Assembly (NCBI RefSeq): GCF_004348455.1
Contig: NZ_SMKA01000006.1
Location: 40,823-104,822, forward strand
DNA: 64,000 bases
Direction of reading: 5' to 3'
DNA from: Kribbella albertanoniae
GTDB taxonomy: Bacteria; Actinomycetota; Actinomycetes; Propionibacteriales; Kribbellaceae
The notes under the pieces are model-generated. The model searched no databases, had not been told where the DNA came from, and saw only the letters and a program-made list of their open reading frames with translations. This document shows, piece after piece, positions 16,429-26,194 of this stretch (its first letter is position 1; each line of letters starts with the position of its first letter). A program made the position numbers and the translations under genes.

Positions 16429-17466
16429 ATGTCTCGTACCTCACGTCGAGGCACTCGGACTTGCCTCGCGCTTGCGGCCGCAGTGTTCGCGGGGGTAGTG
16501 GTCGCCGCGCCGGCCTCGGCTGCACCGTCGTCCGTCGAGGTGGAGGTCCACACCGACATCGCCTATGCACCGGCGCAGCCCAGTACCAGCCGAGGTCATC
16601 TGCTGGATCTCTATGTGCCTGGCAAGTACGGCGGGACGAAGCGGCCGCTGCTCATCTTCACGGGTGGTAGCGGTTGGCTCGAGGACGATGGAAAGGAAGT
16701 TGCCCAGGACATCGCGCCGTACTTCAATGCTGCCGGGTACGTCGTGGCGGGGGTATCGACTCGATCGAGTGTGCAGGCCACGTTCCCTGCGCAGGTGCAT
16801 GACATCAAGGCCGCCATTCGCTGGTTGCGAGCGAATGCTCTCACGTACGGGATCGACTCTTCGCGCTTTGCGGTGATGGGGGACTCGTCCGGAGGCTGGA
16901 CAGCTGCGATGGCGGGGGTTACCGGCGACGTGCGGCATTTGGAGGGCACTGTGGGGGTAACCGGTGTGTCGAGCAAAGTTCAGGCCGTCGTGGATTTGTA
17001 CGGTCCCGCCGATTTCCTCCAGATGGACGAGCGCATGCTGCCGGGTGCATGCGCCGCGTTCAATCAGATCTTCGGCTTGAGCAATTGCCACAACGACCCG
17101 CGGTCGCCGGAGTCGCTGCTCGTTGGGTGCGCCATTCAAGAGTGCCCTGACCGCGTCCGCGCGGCCAACCCGATCGCCTACGTCTCTCGCAACGATCCAC
17201 CGTTCCTCATCGCACATGGCCAAGATGACACGATCGTTCCGCACCACCAGAGTGAACTGCTGTTCCGGGCGCTGAAAGGCGCCTGCGTCTCGGCGACGTT
17301 CTACTCCGTGCCCGGCGTCGGCCATAGCCCAGAAATCGTCTCTCCGGACAACCAGCCTGCCGCGGTTACTTCGACGCGAAACTGCCGTGTCGTTGATCCG
17401 CACAGGCAGCCGAGCCAGCCGACGTTCGACACAATCCGTGCGTTCCTCGACCGGGCACTCGGCTGA
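16429..17466 (+). CDS. Secreted alpha/beta-hydrolase (esterase, BD-FAE-like)
   Basis: The 345-residue protein starts with a Sec signal peptide (MSRTSRRGTRTCLALAAAVFA, cleavage near PASA-AP at about 32). The hydrolase core shows LLDLYVPGKYGG, GDSSGGWTAAMAG (nucleophile Ser in GxSxG), QDDTIV (acid Asp) and GVGHSPE (His). This is the BD-FAE/acetyl-esterase type, which also includes kynurenine formamidases, but export makes a cytosolic formamidase role unlikely. Several Cys may form disulfides. The ATG at 16429 is used because GGAGGAG lies just upstream and the signal peptide begins there. It is divergent from the LuxR gene at 16296. Confidence 0.82.
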   Translation: MSRTSRRGTRTCLALAAAVFAGVVVAAPASAAPSSVEVEVHTDIAYAPAQPSTSRGHLLDLYVPGKYGGTKRPLLIFTGGSGWLEDDGKEVAQDIAPYFNAAGYVVAGVSTRSSVQATFPAQVHDIKAAIRWLRANALTYGIDSSRFAVMGDSSGGWTAAMAGVTGDVRHLEGTVGVTGVSSKVQAVVDLYGPADFLQMDERMLPGACAAFNQIFGLSNCHNDPRSPESLLVGCAIQECPDRVRAANPIAYVSRNDPPFLIAHGQDDTIVPHHQSELLFRALKGACVSATFYSVPGVGHSPEIVSPDNQPAAVTSTRNCRVVDPHRQPSQPTFDTIRAFLDRALG

Positions 17467-17502
17467 CTCCTCGCCTGTTCACTGCGCCGCTGATCACAAA
17501 TT

Positions 17503-17519
17503 TGAGTAGCCGTTACTCA
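17503..17519. promoter_or_regulatory. Dyad TGAGTA-GCCGT-TACTCA, candidate operator
   Basis: This perfect 6-bp inverted repeat with a 5-base spacer lies in the 79-bp gap before the TPR protein gene. The same TGAGTAGnCnnnACTCA geometry recurs at 35926-35942 before a methyltransferase gene. Two copies in one region suggest a shared local regulator, perhaps one of the LuxR or SARP proteins. Binding is inferred. Confidence 0.45.
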
Positions 17520-17545
17520 GGCGGACCTCGGCCAGAATCGGCACG

Positions 17546-19420
17546 GTGGAACCTCGACCGGAGAGCAGGAGTGGCTCGGGGAACGTAGTGGAGATGGTGA
17601 TGGCTGCTGGCCTGACTGACGACCTGACGGCGATGCTCGCAAGAGGCTTCGACGCCCTTGTGTCCGAGGGGGATCTGCTGATCAGCAGACGACTCTTCGA
17701 GGCGGCGTACCAGACCGCGCTGACGACCGGTGACCATCAGGCGATTGGGTTGGCAGCCATAGGCGGAAGTGGGCTGTGGGGCAACGAAGTTCGGGACGCA
17801 CAGGGCTCGGCGAAGGTCCGGGCCAGGCTACGCAGGGCGCTCTCGATGGTTGATCCGCAGTCAACGCTCGGCTTGAGGCTGAGAGCAAGACTCGCCGGTG
17901 AGGATGACTATCGGACCGGCGACAGCGCGAAGGTTCTGGCCGTCCTCGACGAGGCTCGGCACCGGCCGGATTCGGAGGCGTTGGCGGACATTCTCAACGT
18001 CGCACACCATTGTCTGCTGGGACCTGATCACCGAGTCTTGCGGCGAGAGCTCGCTGCCGAGCTTCTCGAGCAGAGTAGCCACACCATGCGCCGCGGAGAC
18101 CTACTGATGGGCATGCTGTGGAAGACGGTCGACTTGTTCCTGGATGGTGATCTACGGGCCGAGCGCAACCTCCTGGAAGTGCGACACCTTCTGGAGCAGA
18201 GGGGCCACCTGGCTATCGGCTTTGTGCTGGACGCGATGGACTGCATGCTTGCGATCCGGAGCGGCGATCTGGACCACGCCGAGAATCTGGCTCAGGTCTG
18301 TGCGCAGCGTGGCAGGGATGCCGGCGATGCGGACGCAACGGGTTGGTTCGCCGCGCAGATGGTGGCGATCAGGTGGTATCAGGGTCGCATCGCAGAGTTG
18401 CTGCCGATGTTGCAGGAGGTGGTGCATTCACCGACCCTCAGCGTCACTGATCATTCGTTGTTCGCTGCCGTTGCTGTGTCGGCGGCAGCCGCCGGTGATG
18501 TCTCCAGCGCAGAATCTGCGCTGGCAAAACTGACTGGCCGCGATCTTGCGGATCTGCCACGCTCCAGCAGTTGGCTGGTGATGATGAACGGTGTTGTCGA
18601 GGCGGCGCACCTACTGAAGGACAGCCGAACCTCAGCGCGTGCGTACGAGCTGCTCAGCCCTTTCGCGGATCTCCCGATGGTGGCCAGTCTCGGAGTCGCC
18701 TGTTTCGGATCGGTCCATCACGCCCTCGGTGTCGCCGCACTCACGATGGGCGACGTGGACAAGGCGATTGCTCACTTCGCGACGGCCGCCGAGCAGAACC
18801 TTGCCCTGGCGCACTGGCCGGCCGTAGCCGCGTCACGACAGCGGCATGCTCTTGCGAAAGCGACAGCAGACGTCGAGGGCAGCCAGATCTCCGATCTCAC
18901 CTGTATCAGATACGGGCAGGCATGGAAGATCGAGTCGGGTGATCGAAGCATCCTCCTCGCCCACAGTGTTGGCATGCTGCATCTGGCAGTTCTGATTGCC
19001 AACCCGGGCCGGGAGATCTACTCCGCTGATCTCGTCGCTGGGTTGTCTGAGCTCAGTCGGGCCGATGCCGGTACGGCGCTCTCGTCACAGCCGTTCCTTG
19101 ACCGAGTGGCTGTTCAGAACTACCGGACGAGGCTGGCGGATCTGCGGATCGAGATCGAACAGCTTGAGTCGAAGAACGAGTTCGACGAAGTGGCGCGGGT
19201 GAAAGCCGAGCAGGCCTGGATCATGAGCGAGCTGTCTGCTGTTACAGGGATCGGTGGAGCTGTACGCCGCTTTCCCGACGGTCACGAGCGGGCTCGTATC
19301 GCCGTAGGCAAGGCCATTCGCCGGGCGCTGGCCCGGGTGACCGAGTCGGATGCGGAGATCGGTGCCTACCTGCGCCGGACCATTCATACCGGAGTCCGCT
19401 GCTCCTACCGGCCGACCTGA
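17546..19420 (+). CDS. TPR-rich regulator-like protein without ATPase or recognisable HTH
   Basis: The 624-residue protein consists mostly of degenerate helical repeats like the middle part of LAL regulators. The C-terminal 130 residues hold YRTRLADLRIEIEQLE, a predicted coiled helix, then ERARIAVGKAIRRALARV and TGVRCSY. This is a module I recognise from the ends of actinobacterial AAA/LuxR-type regulatory proteins, where it follows an ATPase. Here no Walker motif precedes it, so it is either a specialised partner protein or a decayed regulator. The GTG at 17546 gives the longest frame; the ATG at 17600 has a better GGAG spacing (6 bases). A dyad lies upstream at 17503-17519. Confidence 0.65.
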   Translation: MEPRPESRSGSGNVVEMVMAAGLTDDLTAMLARGFDALVSEGDLLISRRLFEAAYQTALTTGDHQAIGLAAIGGSGLWGNEVRDAQGSAKVRARLRRALSMVDPQSTLGLRLRARLAGEDDYRTGDSAKVLAVLDEARHRPDSEALADILNVAHHCLLGPDHRVLRRELAAELLEQSSHTMRRGDLLMGMLWKTVDLFLDGDLRAERNLLEVRHLLEQRGHLAIGFVLDAMDCMLAIRSGDLDHAENLAQVCAQRGRDAGDADATGWFAAQMVAIRWYQGRIAELLPMLQEVVHSPTLSVTDHSLFAAVAVSAAAAGDVSSAESALAKLTGRDLADLPRSSSWLVMMNGVVEAAHLLKDSRTSARAYELLSPFADLPMVASLGVACFGSVHHALGVAALTMGDVDKAIAHFATAAEQNLALAHWPAVAASRQRHALAKATADVEGSQISDLTCIRYGQAWKIESGDRSILLAHSVGMLHLAVLIANPGREIYSADLVAGLSELSRADAGTALSSQPFLDRVAVQNYRTRLADLRIEIEQLESKNEFDEVARVKAEQAWIMSELSAVTGIGGAVRRFPDGHERARIAVGKAIRRALARVTESDAEIGAYLRRTIHTGVRCSYRPT

Positions 19421-19509
19421 TGCTGCGGGTTAATATTCAACGAAAGGTTCCGGATCCACCGGGGCGGCTCACCTGATCGGCGGCAGGCGCAGTGGAAACT
19501 GCTGTGGTG

Positions 19510-19524
19510 CGTAAGACGCTTACG
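19510..19524. promoter_or_regulatory. Dyad CGTAAG-ACG-CTTACG beside SARP start codon
   Basis: This perfect 6-bp inverted repeat with a 3-base spacer ends 5 bases before the ATG of the SARP gene at 19530. No Shine-Dalgarno is visible in that space, so the transcript may be leaderless, with the dyad overlapping the promoter. Autoregulation is an inference. Confidence 0.4.
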
Positions 19525-19529
19525 ACACC

Positions 19530-22475
19530 ATGAGTGGACACGGCCCGCAATTGGGGTTCAGGATCCTCGGGCCGCTCGAGGTCCTGCGTGACGGCATGCG
19601 CGTGGAACCGCGCGGCGCCAAACTGCGCACGCTCCTCATCGACCTGCTGCTGCACCGAAAGCAGTACCGAACTGGTCCACAACTGATCGACGATCTCTGG
19701 GCCGGACACCCGCCGGCCACCGCGCCCGGGATCTTGCGGAACTACTTGTCGCAACTGCGGGAACTGCTCGGGCCGGAAGTGCTGATCCGGCGTGGGGCCG
19801 GGTACGGCGTCGACATTCGCGCCGAGGAACTGGACAGCGAGCATTTCGAGCAGCTCTCGGTGCGGGCGCGAATCGCGGATCGCGATGGCGACCTCGCCGC
19901 GGTCCTCGACTCGACGACGGCAGCGCTGGCTTTGTGGCGTGGTCAGGCGCTGAGCGACGTCGTCGCTACAGAGTTCGCTCAGCCGCATATCGCTCGGCTG
20001 GAAGAGCTACGGCAAGCGACAACCGAGCTGCACCTGGAAGCGACGATCGCGACGGGTCGACCGCAGGAGGCGATCGCTCCGCTGGAGGAATTGGTGGTCG
20101 TCGAACCGATGCGCGAGCGGCTCTGGTGGCTGCTGATGCTTGCGCAGTACCGGTGCGGCCGACAGACGGACGCCCTACGCTCCTACCAGCGTGCACGGGC
20201 CGAGCTGGCAGCCCAGCTCGGCGTCGATCCCGGTCATGAGCTCCGCCAACTCGAAGTGGCGATCCTCAACCAGCGCCCTGAGCTCGACGACCTGCTCCGC
20301 CGCACCCCGGCACCGGCCGTCGTCTCGGGGTTACCGATCTCCGGTGTGCGTCCACTCCATCGCTACCGAAGTGCGCTGGTAGGACGGCAGGCCGAGTTGG
20401 ACATCCTGGCCGTCCGTGTCGAGGCCGGAGCGGTGCTGACCCTGACCGGGATCGGGGGCGCAGGCAAGACGCGGCTAGCCATCGAGCTGGCGGAACGGCT
20501 GCGTCGCCTCTGGCCCGATGGGGTGGCGTTTGTGGATCTCGCGCCCGTGATCGACGAGGGGATGGTTGCCGCTGCCGCGCTGCTCGCTTTGGGGCTTGAC
20601 GAGGAGCCGATCCGGCCTCCGCTCGACACCGTTGTCCGTGCGCTGCGGGATCGCAGGTTGTTGCTCGTGGTTGACAATTGCGAGCATCTGAGTGACGCGG
20701 TCGGGCGGCTCACCGGCGCCGTGGTCGACGCTGCACCAGGCTGCGCGGTGCTGGCCACCAGCCGCACGCCGCTAGGAATCCCCGGTGAGCGGATCTGGCC
20801 TGTGAGGCCGCTGGAGACCGACAACGAGCGGTCAGACGCGGTGCAACTGCTGGTGGAGCGCGCCGTTGCGGTGAATCCAGCTTTTCGCAGCGACGATCAC
20901 ACCGTCGAACTGGCTCGGCGGCTTGGTGGCCTGCCCTTGGCGATCGAGATGGTCGCGCCGTGGACTCGCACGCTGTCGACGCTCGATATAGCGGATCGGC
21001 TCGAACAGTTGGTCGCGATCGGTGATCACACCAGACCGGAACGACAGCAGCGGATGGCGGCGGTCTTCGAGTGGAGCGACCGCCGCCTGGATGCGGACAC
21101 CCGTCGGGTCTACCACCGGCTCGGCGTGTTCGTCGGCGACTTCGACCTCGCTGCCGCCGAAGCAGTCGTCCCGGCCGACGACGCAGGGCGGCCGGCCGTA
21201 CTGGTGTCGCTCGGCCAACTGGTCGATCACTCGTTGGTCATGGCGGAGACGTCGAGCGGACGGGCCCGATACCGGCTGCTGGAGCCGGTCCGGCAGTTCG
21301 CGGCAGACAGACTCGTCGATGACGGAGACGACCTTGCCGTTCGTGATCGCCACCTGCGGTACTACCGGTCGGTCGCGCTCGGGGTCGGCAAACACGCAGC
21401 CGGGCCGGAGGCAACGACCTGGCTCGGCCGCGCCGACCAGGAGATCGCCAATCTGCGCGCCGCGCACGACCATGCGCTACGGACAAGGCGCGCAGACGAT
21501 GCCACGATCATGGCCGGTGGGTTGTATTGGTACTGGTGGATCCGGGCTTCTAGCACCGAAGGGATTGACCGCCTGCGACGTTCCCTCGAACTTCGGCCTG
21601 GCCCCGGCCCGCGTGCTCGCGCCCGAATCGGCCTGGCGTCGTTGCTCATCCAGGCCGACCGGCACGATGAAGCTGCGGAACAAGCCGAGGCGGCGCTCGA
21701 GGACGCACGCCTCATCAATGACCCGCGGCTCGAGGCACTCGCGGTCGGCACCGTCGGTCGGATCGCGGCCGATCGCGGTCAGTACGACGTGGCTGAGACA
21801 ATGCTGCGGAGTGCCCAGATCCAATTCGAGGCATTGGGCCACCGTGGGGGAACGGCATGGTGCCTGTTCGTCCGTTACGTCGCCGCCGCATCGCCCGTTG
21901 CCCGTGCCCAAAAGCTACCCGGTCTGCGACGGGCCCATCGGATCTATACCGAGGACGGCATGCGGTGGGGCCAAACGTGGACGAGAAGCATGCTGGGCCT
22001 GGCCGCGATCCGGGAGGAACGGCTCGACGATGCGGCCCTCGAGCTGACTGCGGCGAATCGCCTCATCGACGAGGACGGTCTGCGCGACGAGCTCGCGGTC
22101 TACGCGAAATCCTTTCTGGGCGTGGTCAGCGCCAGGTCGGGACAGTTGCGGCTCACCGCCGATCTCCTCGCACAGTCCTTGACGATCGCGGAGGGATTTC
22201 CCGACCGGAGGCCGTTCGCTGCCTGGCGCTGGGCACTTGCTGAGGCCGCCGCTGCCGCTGGGGCCTCTGAGTTGGTCGCGCGCTCGCTCGGTGCCGGACA
22301 CCGTCGTACCGATCCAACCGGGAACATGGTCGACGCTGTGCGACTCGCCGCTCTTCGCGCAGCGGTGGTCTCGGCGTTGGGCGAAGAACGCGCTGAAGTG
22401 CTGGCCAGTAGCGGGGCCCACGAGCAAGATCACCACCTGCTGGCTGCGCTCGAAGCCGCGCTGAGCAGCCGCTGA
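19530..22475 (+). CDS. SARP-type regulator with NB-ARC ATPase and TPR domain
   Basis: The 981-residue protein begins with an OmpR-like winged helix (about 8-95, FRILGPLEVLRDG and GILRNYLSQLRELLG) and a bacterial transcriptional activator (BTAD) domain (about 100-245, MRERLWWLLMLAQYRCGRQ). An NB-ARC ATPase follows with GIGGAGKTRLAIELA (about 308-322) and LLLVVDNCEHL. The C-terminal half is TPR-like. This is AfsR/SARP architecture, typical of activators of specialised-metabolite clusters. Codon 268 (20331-20333) is TTA, the rare leucine codon that in Streptomyces makes translation depend on bldA tRNA. A flavin oxidoreductase gene follows after 36 bases. Confidence 0.9.
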   Translation: MSGHGPQLGFRILGPLEVLRDGMRVEPRGAKLRTLLIDLLLHRKQYRTGPQLIDDLWAGHPPATAPGILRNYLSQLRELLGPEVLIRRGAGYGVDIRAEELDSEHFEQLSVRARIADRDGDLAAVLDSTTAALALWRGQALSDVVATEFAQPHIARLEELRQATTELHLEATIATGRPQEAIAPLEELVVVEPMRERLWWLLMLAQYRCGRQTDALRSYQRARAELAAQLGVDPGHELRQLEVAILNQRPELDDLLRRTPAPAVVSGLPISGVRPLHRYRSALVGRQAELDILAVRVEAGAVLTLTGIGGAGKTRLAIELAERLRRLWPDGVAFVDLAPVIDEGMVAAAALLALGLDEEPIRPPLDTVVRALRDRRLLLVVDNCEHLSDAVGRLTGAVVDAAPGCAVLATSRTPLGIPGERIWPVRPLETDNERSDAVQLLVERAVAVNPAFRSDDHTVELARRLGGLPLAIEMVAPWTRTLSTLDIADRLEQLVAIGDHTRPERQQRMAAVFEWSDRRLDADTRRVYHRLGVFVGDFDLAAAEAVVPADDAGRPAVLVSLGQLVDHSLVMAETSSGRARYRLLEPVRQFAADRLVDDGDDLAVRDRHLRYYRSVALGVGKHAAGPEATTWLGRADQEIANLRAAHDHALRTRRADDATIMAGGLYWYWWIRASSTEGIDRLRRSLELRPGPGPRARARIGLASLLIQADRHDEAAEQAEAALEDARLINDPRLEALAVGTVGRIAADRGQYDVAETMLRSAQIQFEALGHRGGTAWCLFVRYVAAASPVARAQKLPGLRRAHRIYTEDGMRWGQTWTRSMLGLAAIREERLDDAALELTAANRLIDEDGLRDELAVYAKSFLGVVSARSGQLRLTADLLAQSLTIAEGFPDRRPFAAWRWALAEAAAAAGASELVARSLGAGHRRTDPTGNMVDAVRLAALRAAVVSALGEERAEVLASSGAHEQDHHLLAALEAALSSR

Positions 22476-22511
22476 ACAACGACTGAACGGTTCGCGGGCA
22501 CGCTGATCACT

Positions 22512-23543
22512 GTGACTGCTGGACGCCGTGGGGTGGCACTGACCCCAATGGAAACCCGCGAAGACATCATCAGGCGCACTGCTGTGCTGGCAGACGACCT
22601 GGGCTACGAGGCGTTCGCCCTGCCGGAGGCATGGGGCATCGACTCAACCGTCCTGCTCACCCAGATCGGTCTGCAGACCCGACGGATCACGCTGGTGGCC
22701 GGTGTCCTGTCCGTTTGGGGCCGTACGCCAGCCACGCTCGCAATGACCGCGACCACGCTCTACCGCGCGAGTGACGGCCGATTCGTGCTGGGGCTAGGAA
22801 CCAGCACAGCCCCGCTGGTCGAAGGATTCCATCGCATCCCGTTCGAGCATCCCGCTGCGCGGCTGCGCGAGGTCACCAGCGAGGTACGCCGCCTCGTCAA
22901 CGGAGGACGCGCCCAGCACAACCCCGAACTGACGGCTCGCCCGCTCGCACTGGGTGTTCCGGCGATCCCCGACCTACCGATCTGGATCGCCGCAATCGGC
23001 GAACGCACCATCGAGGTGGCAGCGGACCTTGCCGACGGCTGGTTCCCGCTCTTCCAAACCCGTGCAAGCATCGCTGATCGGGCTGCACGATTCACCCGCC
23101 CGGTCACCGTGGCGGCCGGTCCGTTGACCGTCGCCGCGGCCGACCCTGAAGCCGCGCGGTCCGCAGTCGCCAGCGGCCTCGCCTGGTACCTGTGCGCGAT
23201 GGGATCCGACTACGCCGCATCCGCAACCAGGCAAGGCCACGGTGCAGCGGTGCAAGCTGTGATGGCTGCGAACCCGAGGCCCAGCGTCCTTGGAGGCGTC
23301 GTCCCGCTGCAGGCCCAGGCGTTGCTCGACGAGTTCGGCGTCTGGGGAACTCCGGACAACGTCCGATTGGCGCTCGCGGACTGGGACGAGGCCGCCGACA
23401 TTGTCATGCTCGGGCTGCCGCCAGGCCTGCCCTGGGCGCAGATCGAGGCGACCCTGCACGCGGCGGCACCAGGCAGTCACGAGCGGTCAGCTCGACTACT
23501 GGATCAGTCGGCCGGGGCCGCCTTGCCGGCGGAGAGCCCGTGA
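22512..23543 (+). CDS. LLM-class (luciferase-like) flavin/F420-dependent oxidoreductase
   Basis: The 343-residue TIM-barrel enzyme belongs to the bacterial luciferase-like family. DLGYEAFALPEAWGIDSTVLL, RITLVAGVLSVWGRTPATLAM and RFVLGLGTSTAPLVEGFH are typical strand-loop segments, and PIWIAAIGERTIEVAADLADGW is the conserved C-terminal part. Members use FMN or F420 as monooxygenases or reductases, and which cofactor applies here is not readable. It is the only obvious redox enzyme in the middle of the cluster and may hydroxylate the tryptophan-derived product. The GTG at 22512 is the start. Its stop overlaps the next LuxR gene (GTGA). Confidence 0.85.
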   Translation: MTAGRRGVALTPMETREDIIRRTAVLADDLGYEAFALPEAWGIDSTVLLTQIGLQTRRITLVAGVLSVWGRTPATLAMTATTLYRASDGRFVLGLGTSTAPLVEGFHRIPFEHPAARLREVTSEVRRLVNGGRAQHNPELTARPLALGVPAIPDLPIWIAAIGERTIEVAADLADGWFPLFQTRASIADRAARFTRPVTVAAGPLTVAAADPEAARSAVASGLAWYLCAMGSDYAASATRQGHGAAVQAVMAANPRPSVLGGVVPLQAQALLDEFGVWGTPDNVRLALADWDEAADIVMLGLPPGLPWAQIEATLHAAAPGSHERSARLLDQSAGAALPAESP

Positions 23544-26194
23544 CTGTGCAGGAGGGGCGCCATACGTCGGCACTGGAGTTTCTGGATGATGGCCCGACCT
23601 CCGAGCGGGATCGTCCGTTGCTCGAGCGGGTGTATGAACTTGCCGTACTGGCCGAGTCAGCGCGGCAAGCAATGACTGGTCGTGGCCAAGTGGTCCTGGT
23701 GTCGGGTGAAGCAGGGATCGGCAAGTCGAGACTGGTTGAGGCTGCCCGCGAGCAGCTCTCCGGTCGGTGGCAGGTGCTGATCGGACACTGCGATGACCTG
23801 GCGATCGCGCGTGTCCTCGGTCCGTTTCATGACTTGGTGGGCAGCGTTGGGTCCGAGCTGACCAATGCACTTCGAGCTGGGGCGGATCGCGATGAGGTTC
23901 TTTCCGCTCTCAGAGCTGAGCTGAGCTGGAGCGGACGGCCGACCCTGCTGGTGATCGAGGATGTGCAATGGGCTGATGACGCGTCGATCGATGCGCTGCA
24001 GTATCTGGTGCGCAGACTAGGTGATCTTCCGGTTGTCCTCGTACTGACGTATCGCGACGGGGAACTCGCCGCCGGTCATCCGGTACGGCGATTGGTCGGG
24101 TCTGCATCCGGTGTCGAAGGCACCCGGCATCTGCCACTCCGTGCGCTGAGCATTGCCGCCATACGTGAACTCTGCAGATCGAGCGTGCTCGATGCACGAC
24201 AGGTGTATGACCTGACCGGCGGCAACCCGTTCTACGTCAGCGAGGTGTTGGCGGCCGGGTCGACGAGTGGGGTGCCACGGAGAGTCGCGGACACTGTGCT
24301 GTCCCGGATTCGGGATCTCGACAGAGTCAGCCGAGAGGTTATCGAGCAGTTGGCGTTGGTTCCCGCAGCCCTGGACAAGCAACTCGCCGATCGGTTGGTT
24401 GGTGACACAGCTGCGCTGATGGCCGCGGAGGAGCGAGGACTTCTTGAGGTGACGGCGAGCACCATCTCGTTTCCCTACGAGCTGGTGCGCCGCGCGATCG
24501 CCGACAGCATTCCTGCAGTACGTCGCTCGCGTCTCCACGGTGAGGTACTCAAGGCACTTCTCGAGCGTACGGACGCAGACCTACAACAGATCATGTATCA
24601 CGCACGGGAGTCCGGCGACGGAGATGTCATCCTGCGGTATGGCGGATCTGCGGCGCAGGCAGCTACCCACCGAGAAGCGGCCGGCCATTACGGCCTGATG
24701 CTCGAGTACGCATCAGCGCTCCCGGCGGCTGCGCTGGCCGGCTTGCTCGAGTCGTATGCAAACGAGTGTTACATCGTCGGTGACGGACAACCGGGGATCG
24801 AAGCCATCCGGCGGGCAATCGACCTGCGACAGGAACTTGATGACCCAACAGCCGTGGGCGAAGACCTCTGGTTGTTGTCGCGGCTGTACCGGTCGTACGG
24901 AGTCTTCCAGGCGGCGACATCATCGGCTGTCAGTGCGGTCGCAGTTCTCGAACCGCTCGGAGCGTCGCGGTCACTGGCCCGCGGCTATGCCAATCTCGCA
25001 GGCATGCACCTGGCGAGCCTTCAGCCGTCAGACGCATTGCGGTTCGCCGAACGGGCGGTCGCGATGGCGCGTTTGACGGTTGACGAAGCCGTCCTGCCCG
25101 AGGCGTTGAACGCACTTGGATCTGTTGCCTGGGATCTGCCTGACGTCGATGCGCAATCGCTCTTGAAGGAGGGGCTCGAGGTCGCCGTTGCGACCGGCCA
25201 TGTCGATGCCGCATGCCATGCATTCGCCATTCTCGGGCGGGGCCTGGCCGACAGATTCAGGCTCGACGAAGCGGAGTCGTATGTTCATGCCGGCCTGGAA
25301 CTCGCGCAGGTCTCGGGCCATCTCGGCTGGCTGGCTCCGCTGCGCACGGAGCTTGCGATGATCGAGGCCAGCGGCGGCGCGTGGGACAACGCGGTGAGTC
25401 TGGCTGAGGAGATTTCGGCGGATCAGCCGGCCCAGCAGCGGTCCGCACTGACCGTGCTGGGGCGTGTCGCCGCCAGGCGCGGAAGTCGGGACAGCATCGA
25501 ATTGCTCGCCTCGGCGGCTCGATCGGCACGTGACCTGGGGGACATGCGCAGCGTTGCTTCCGTGGCTGCTGCTGAGGCGGAAGCCGCGTGGCTCCGGGGT
25601 GATACCGCCGAAGTAGTGAGGATCGCCAGTACGCCGTTCCAGCAGGCTGTCGAGGAGCAGGCCGCCACGGTATGGCCCGAACTGGGGTACTGGCTGACGT
25701 GTGCCGGACGACAGGTGGAGATGCCAGCATCGGACAACCCGTATGCGCTCCTGGCCAGCGGTCGTTGGCAAGAAGCAGCAGGTATCTGGCTGGCCGGCGG
25801 GTGCCGATACGAGTACGCCATGGCGCTGTGCGAGAGCTCGGAAGCCAAGCAGTTGCTGCTGGCGCTCGATGACTTGACCTCGCTAGGCGGCAGACCGTTG
25901 GCAGCGATCGCTCGCCGCCGCCTACGGGATCTTGGAGTGTCACAGATTCCACGTGGGCGGCCGTCCTCAACGCGAGACAATCCGGCGGGTCTTACGTCGC
26001 GTCAACTCGAGGTCTTGCAGCTATTGGTTGACGGGCTGGCCGACCAGGAGATCGCCGAGCAGTTGGTGATCTCCGTACGCACGGCCAGCAACCACGTCGC
26101 CGCCGTACTGGACAAGCTCGGAGTCCACAGCAGATCAGAGGCAGCAAGGCTCGGAGTACCGCTCCTCCTGACGCCAACCGCCCGCTCACGCTAA
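23540..26194 (+). CDS. LAL-type LuxR regulator (ATPase-TPR-HTH)
   Basis: This 884-residue paralogue of the other two LAL proteins has Walker A GEAGIGKS (56-63), LLVIEDVQWADDASI as Walker B, a TPR-like middle, and a C-terminal LuxR helix-turn-helix with DNPAGLTSRQLEVLQLLVDGLADQEIAEQ. The GTG start at 23540 overlaps the stop of the flavin oxidoreductase, and a second GTG at 23546 is possible. Translational coupling to an enzyme gene suggests that the regulator and enzyme are produced together. The 3' end overlaps the convergent crotonase gene by four bases (CTAA read both ways). Confidence 0.9.
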   Translation: MTVQEGRHTSALEFLDDGPTSERDRPLLERVYELAVLAESARQAMTGRGQVVLVSGEAGIGKSRLVEAAREQLSGRWQVLIGHCDDLAIARVLGPFHDLVGSVGSELTNALRAGADRDEVLSALRAELSWSGRPTLLVIEDVQWADDASIDALQYLVRRLGDLPVVLVLTYRDGELAAGHPVRRLVGSASGVEGTRHLPLRALSIAAIRELCRSSVLDARQVYDLTGGNPFYVSEVLAAGSTSGVPRRVADTVLSRIRDLDRVSREVIEQLALVPAALDKQLADRLVGDTAALMAAEERGLLEVTASTISFPYELVRRAIADSIPAVRRSRLHGEVLKALLERTDADLQQIMYHARESGDGDVILRYGGSAAQAATHREAAGHYGLMLEYASALPAAALAGLLESYANECYIVGDGQPGIEAIRRAIDLRQELDDPTAVGEDLWLLSRLYRSYGVFQAATSSAVSAVAVLEPLGASRSLARGYANLAGMHLASLQPSDALRFAERAVAMARLTVDEAVLPEALNALGSVAWDLPDVDAQSLLKEGLEVAVATGHVDAACHAFAILGRGLADRFRLDEAESYVHAGLELAQVSGHLGWLAPLRTELAMIEASGGAWDNAVSLAEEISADQPAQQRSALTVLGRVAARRGSRDSIELLASAARSARDLGDMRSVASVAAAEAEAAWLRGDTAEVVRIASTPFQQAVEEQAATVWPELGYWLTCAGRQVEMPASDNPYALLASGRWQEAAGIWLAGGCRYEYAMALCESSEAKQLLLALDDLTSLGGRPLAAIARRRLRDLGVSQIPRGRPSSTRDNPAGLTSRQLEVLQLLVDGLADQEIAEQLVISVRTASNHVAAVLDKLGVHSRSEAARLGVPLLLTPTARSR

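Noticed and set aside
16429..17466. Kynurenine formamidase for the tryptophan operon
   Set aside because: The fold fits, but the protein has a Sec signal peptide and extracellular Cys, so it would not meet cytosolic formylkynurenine.
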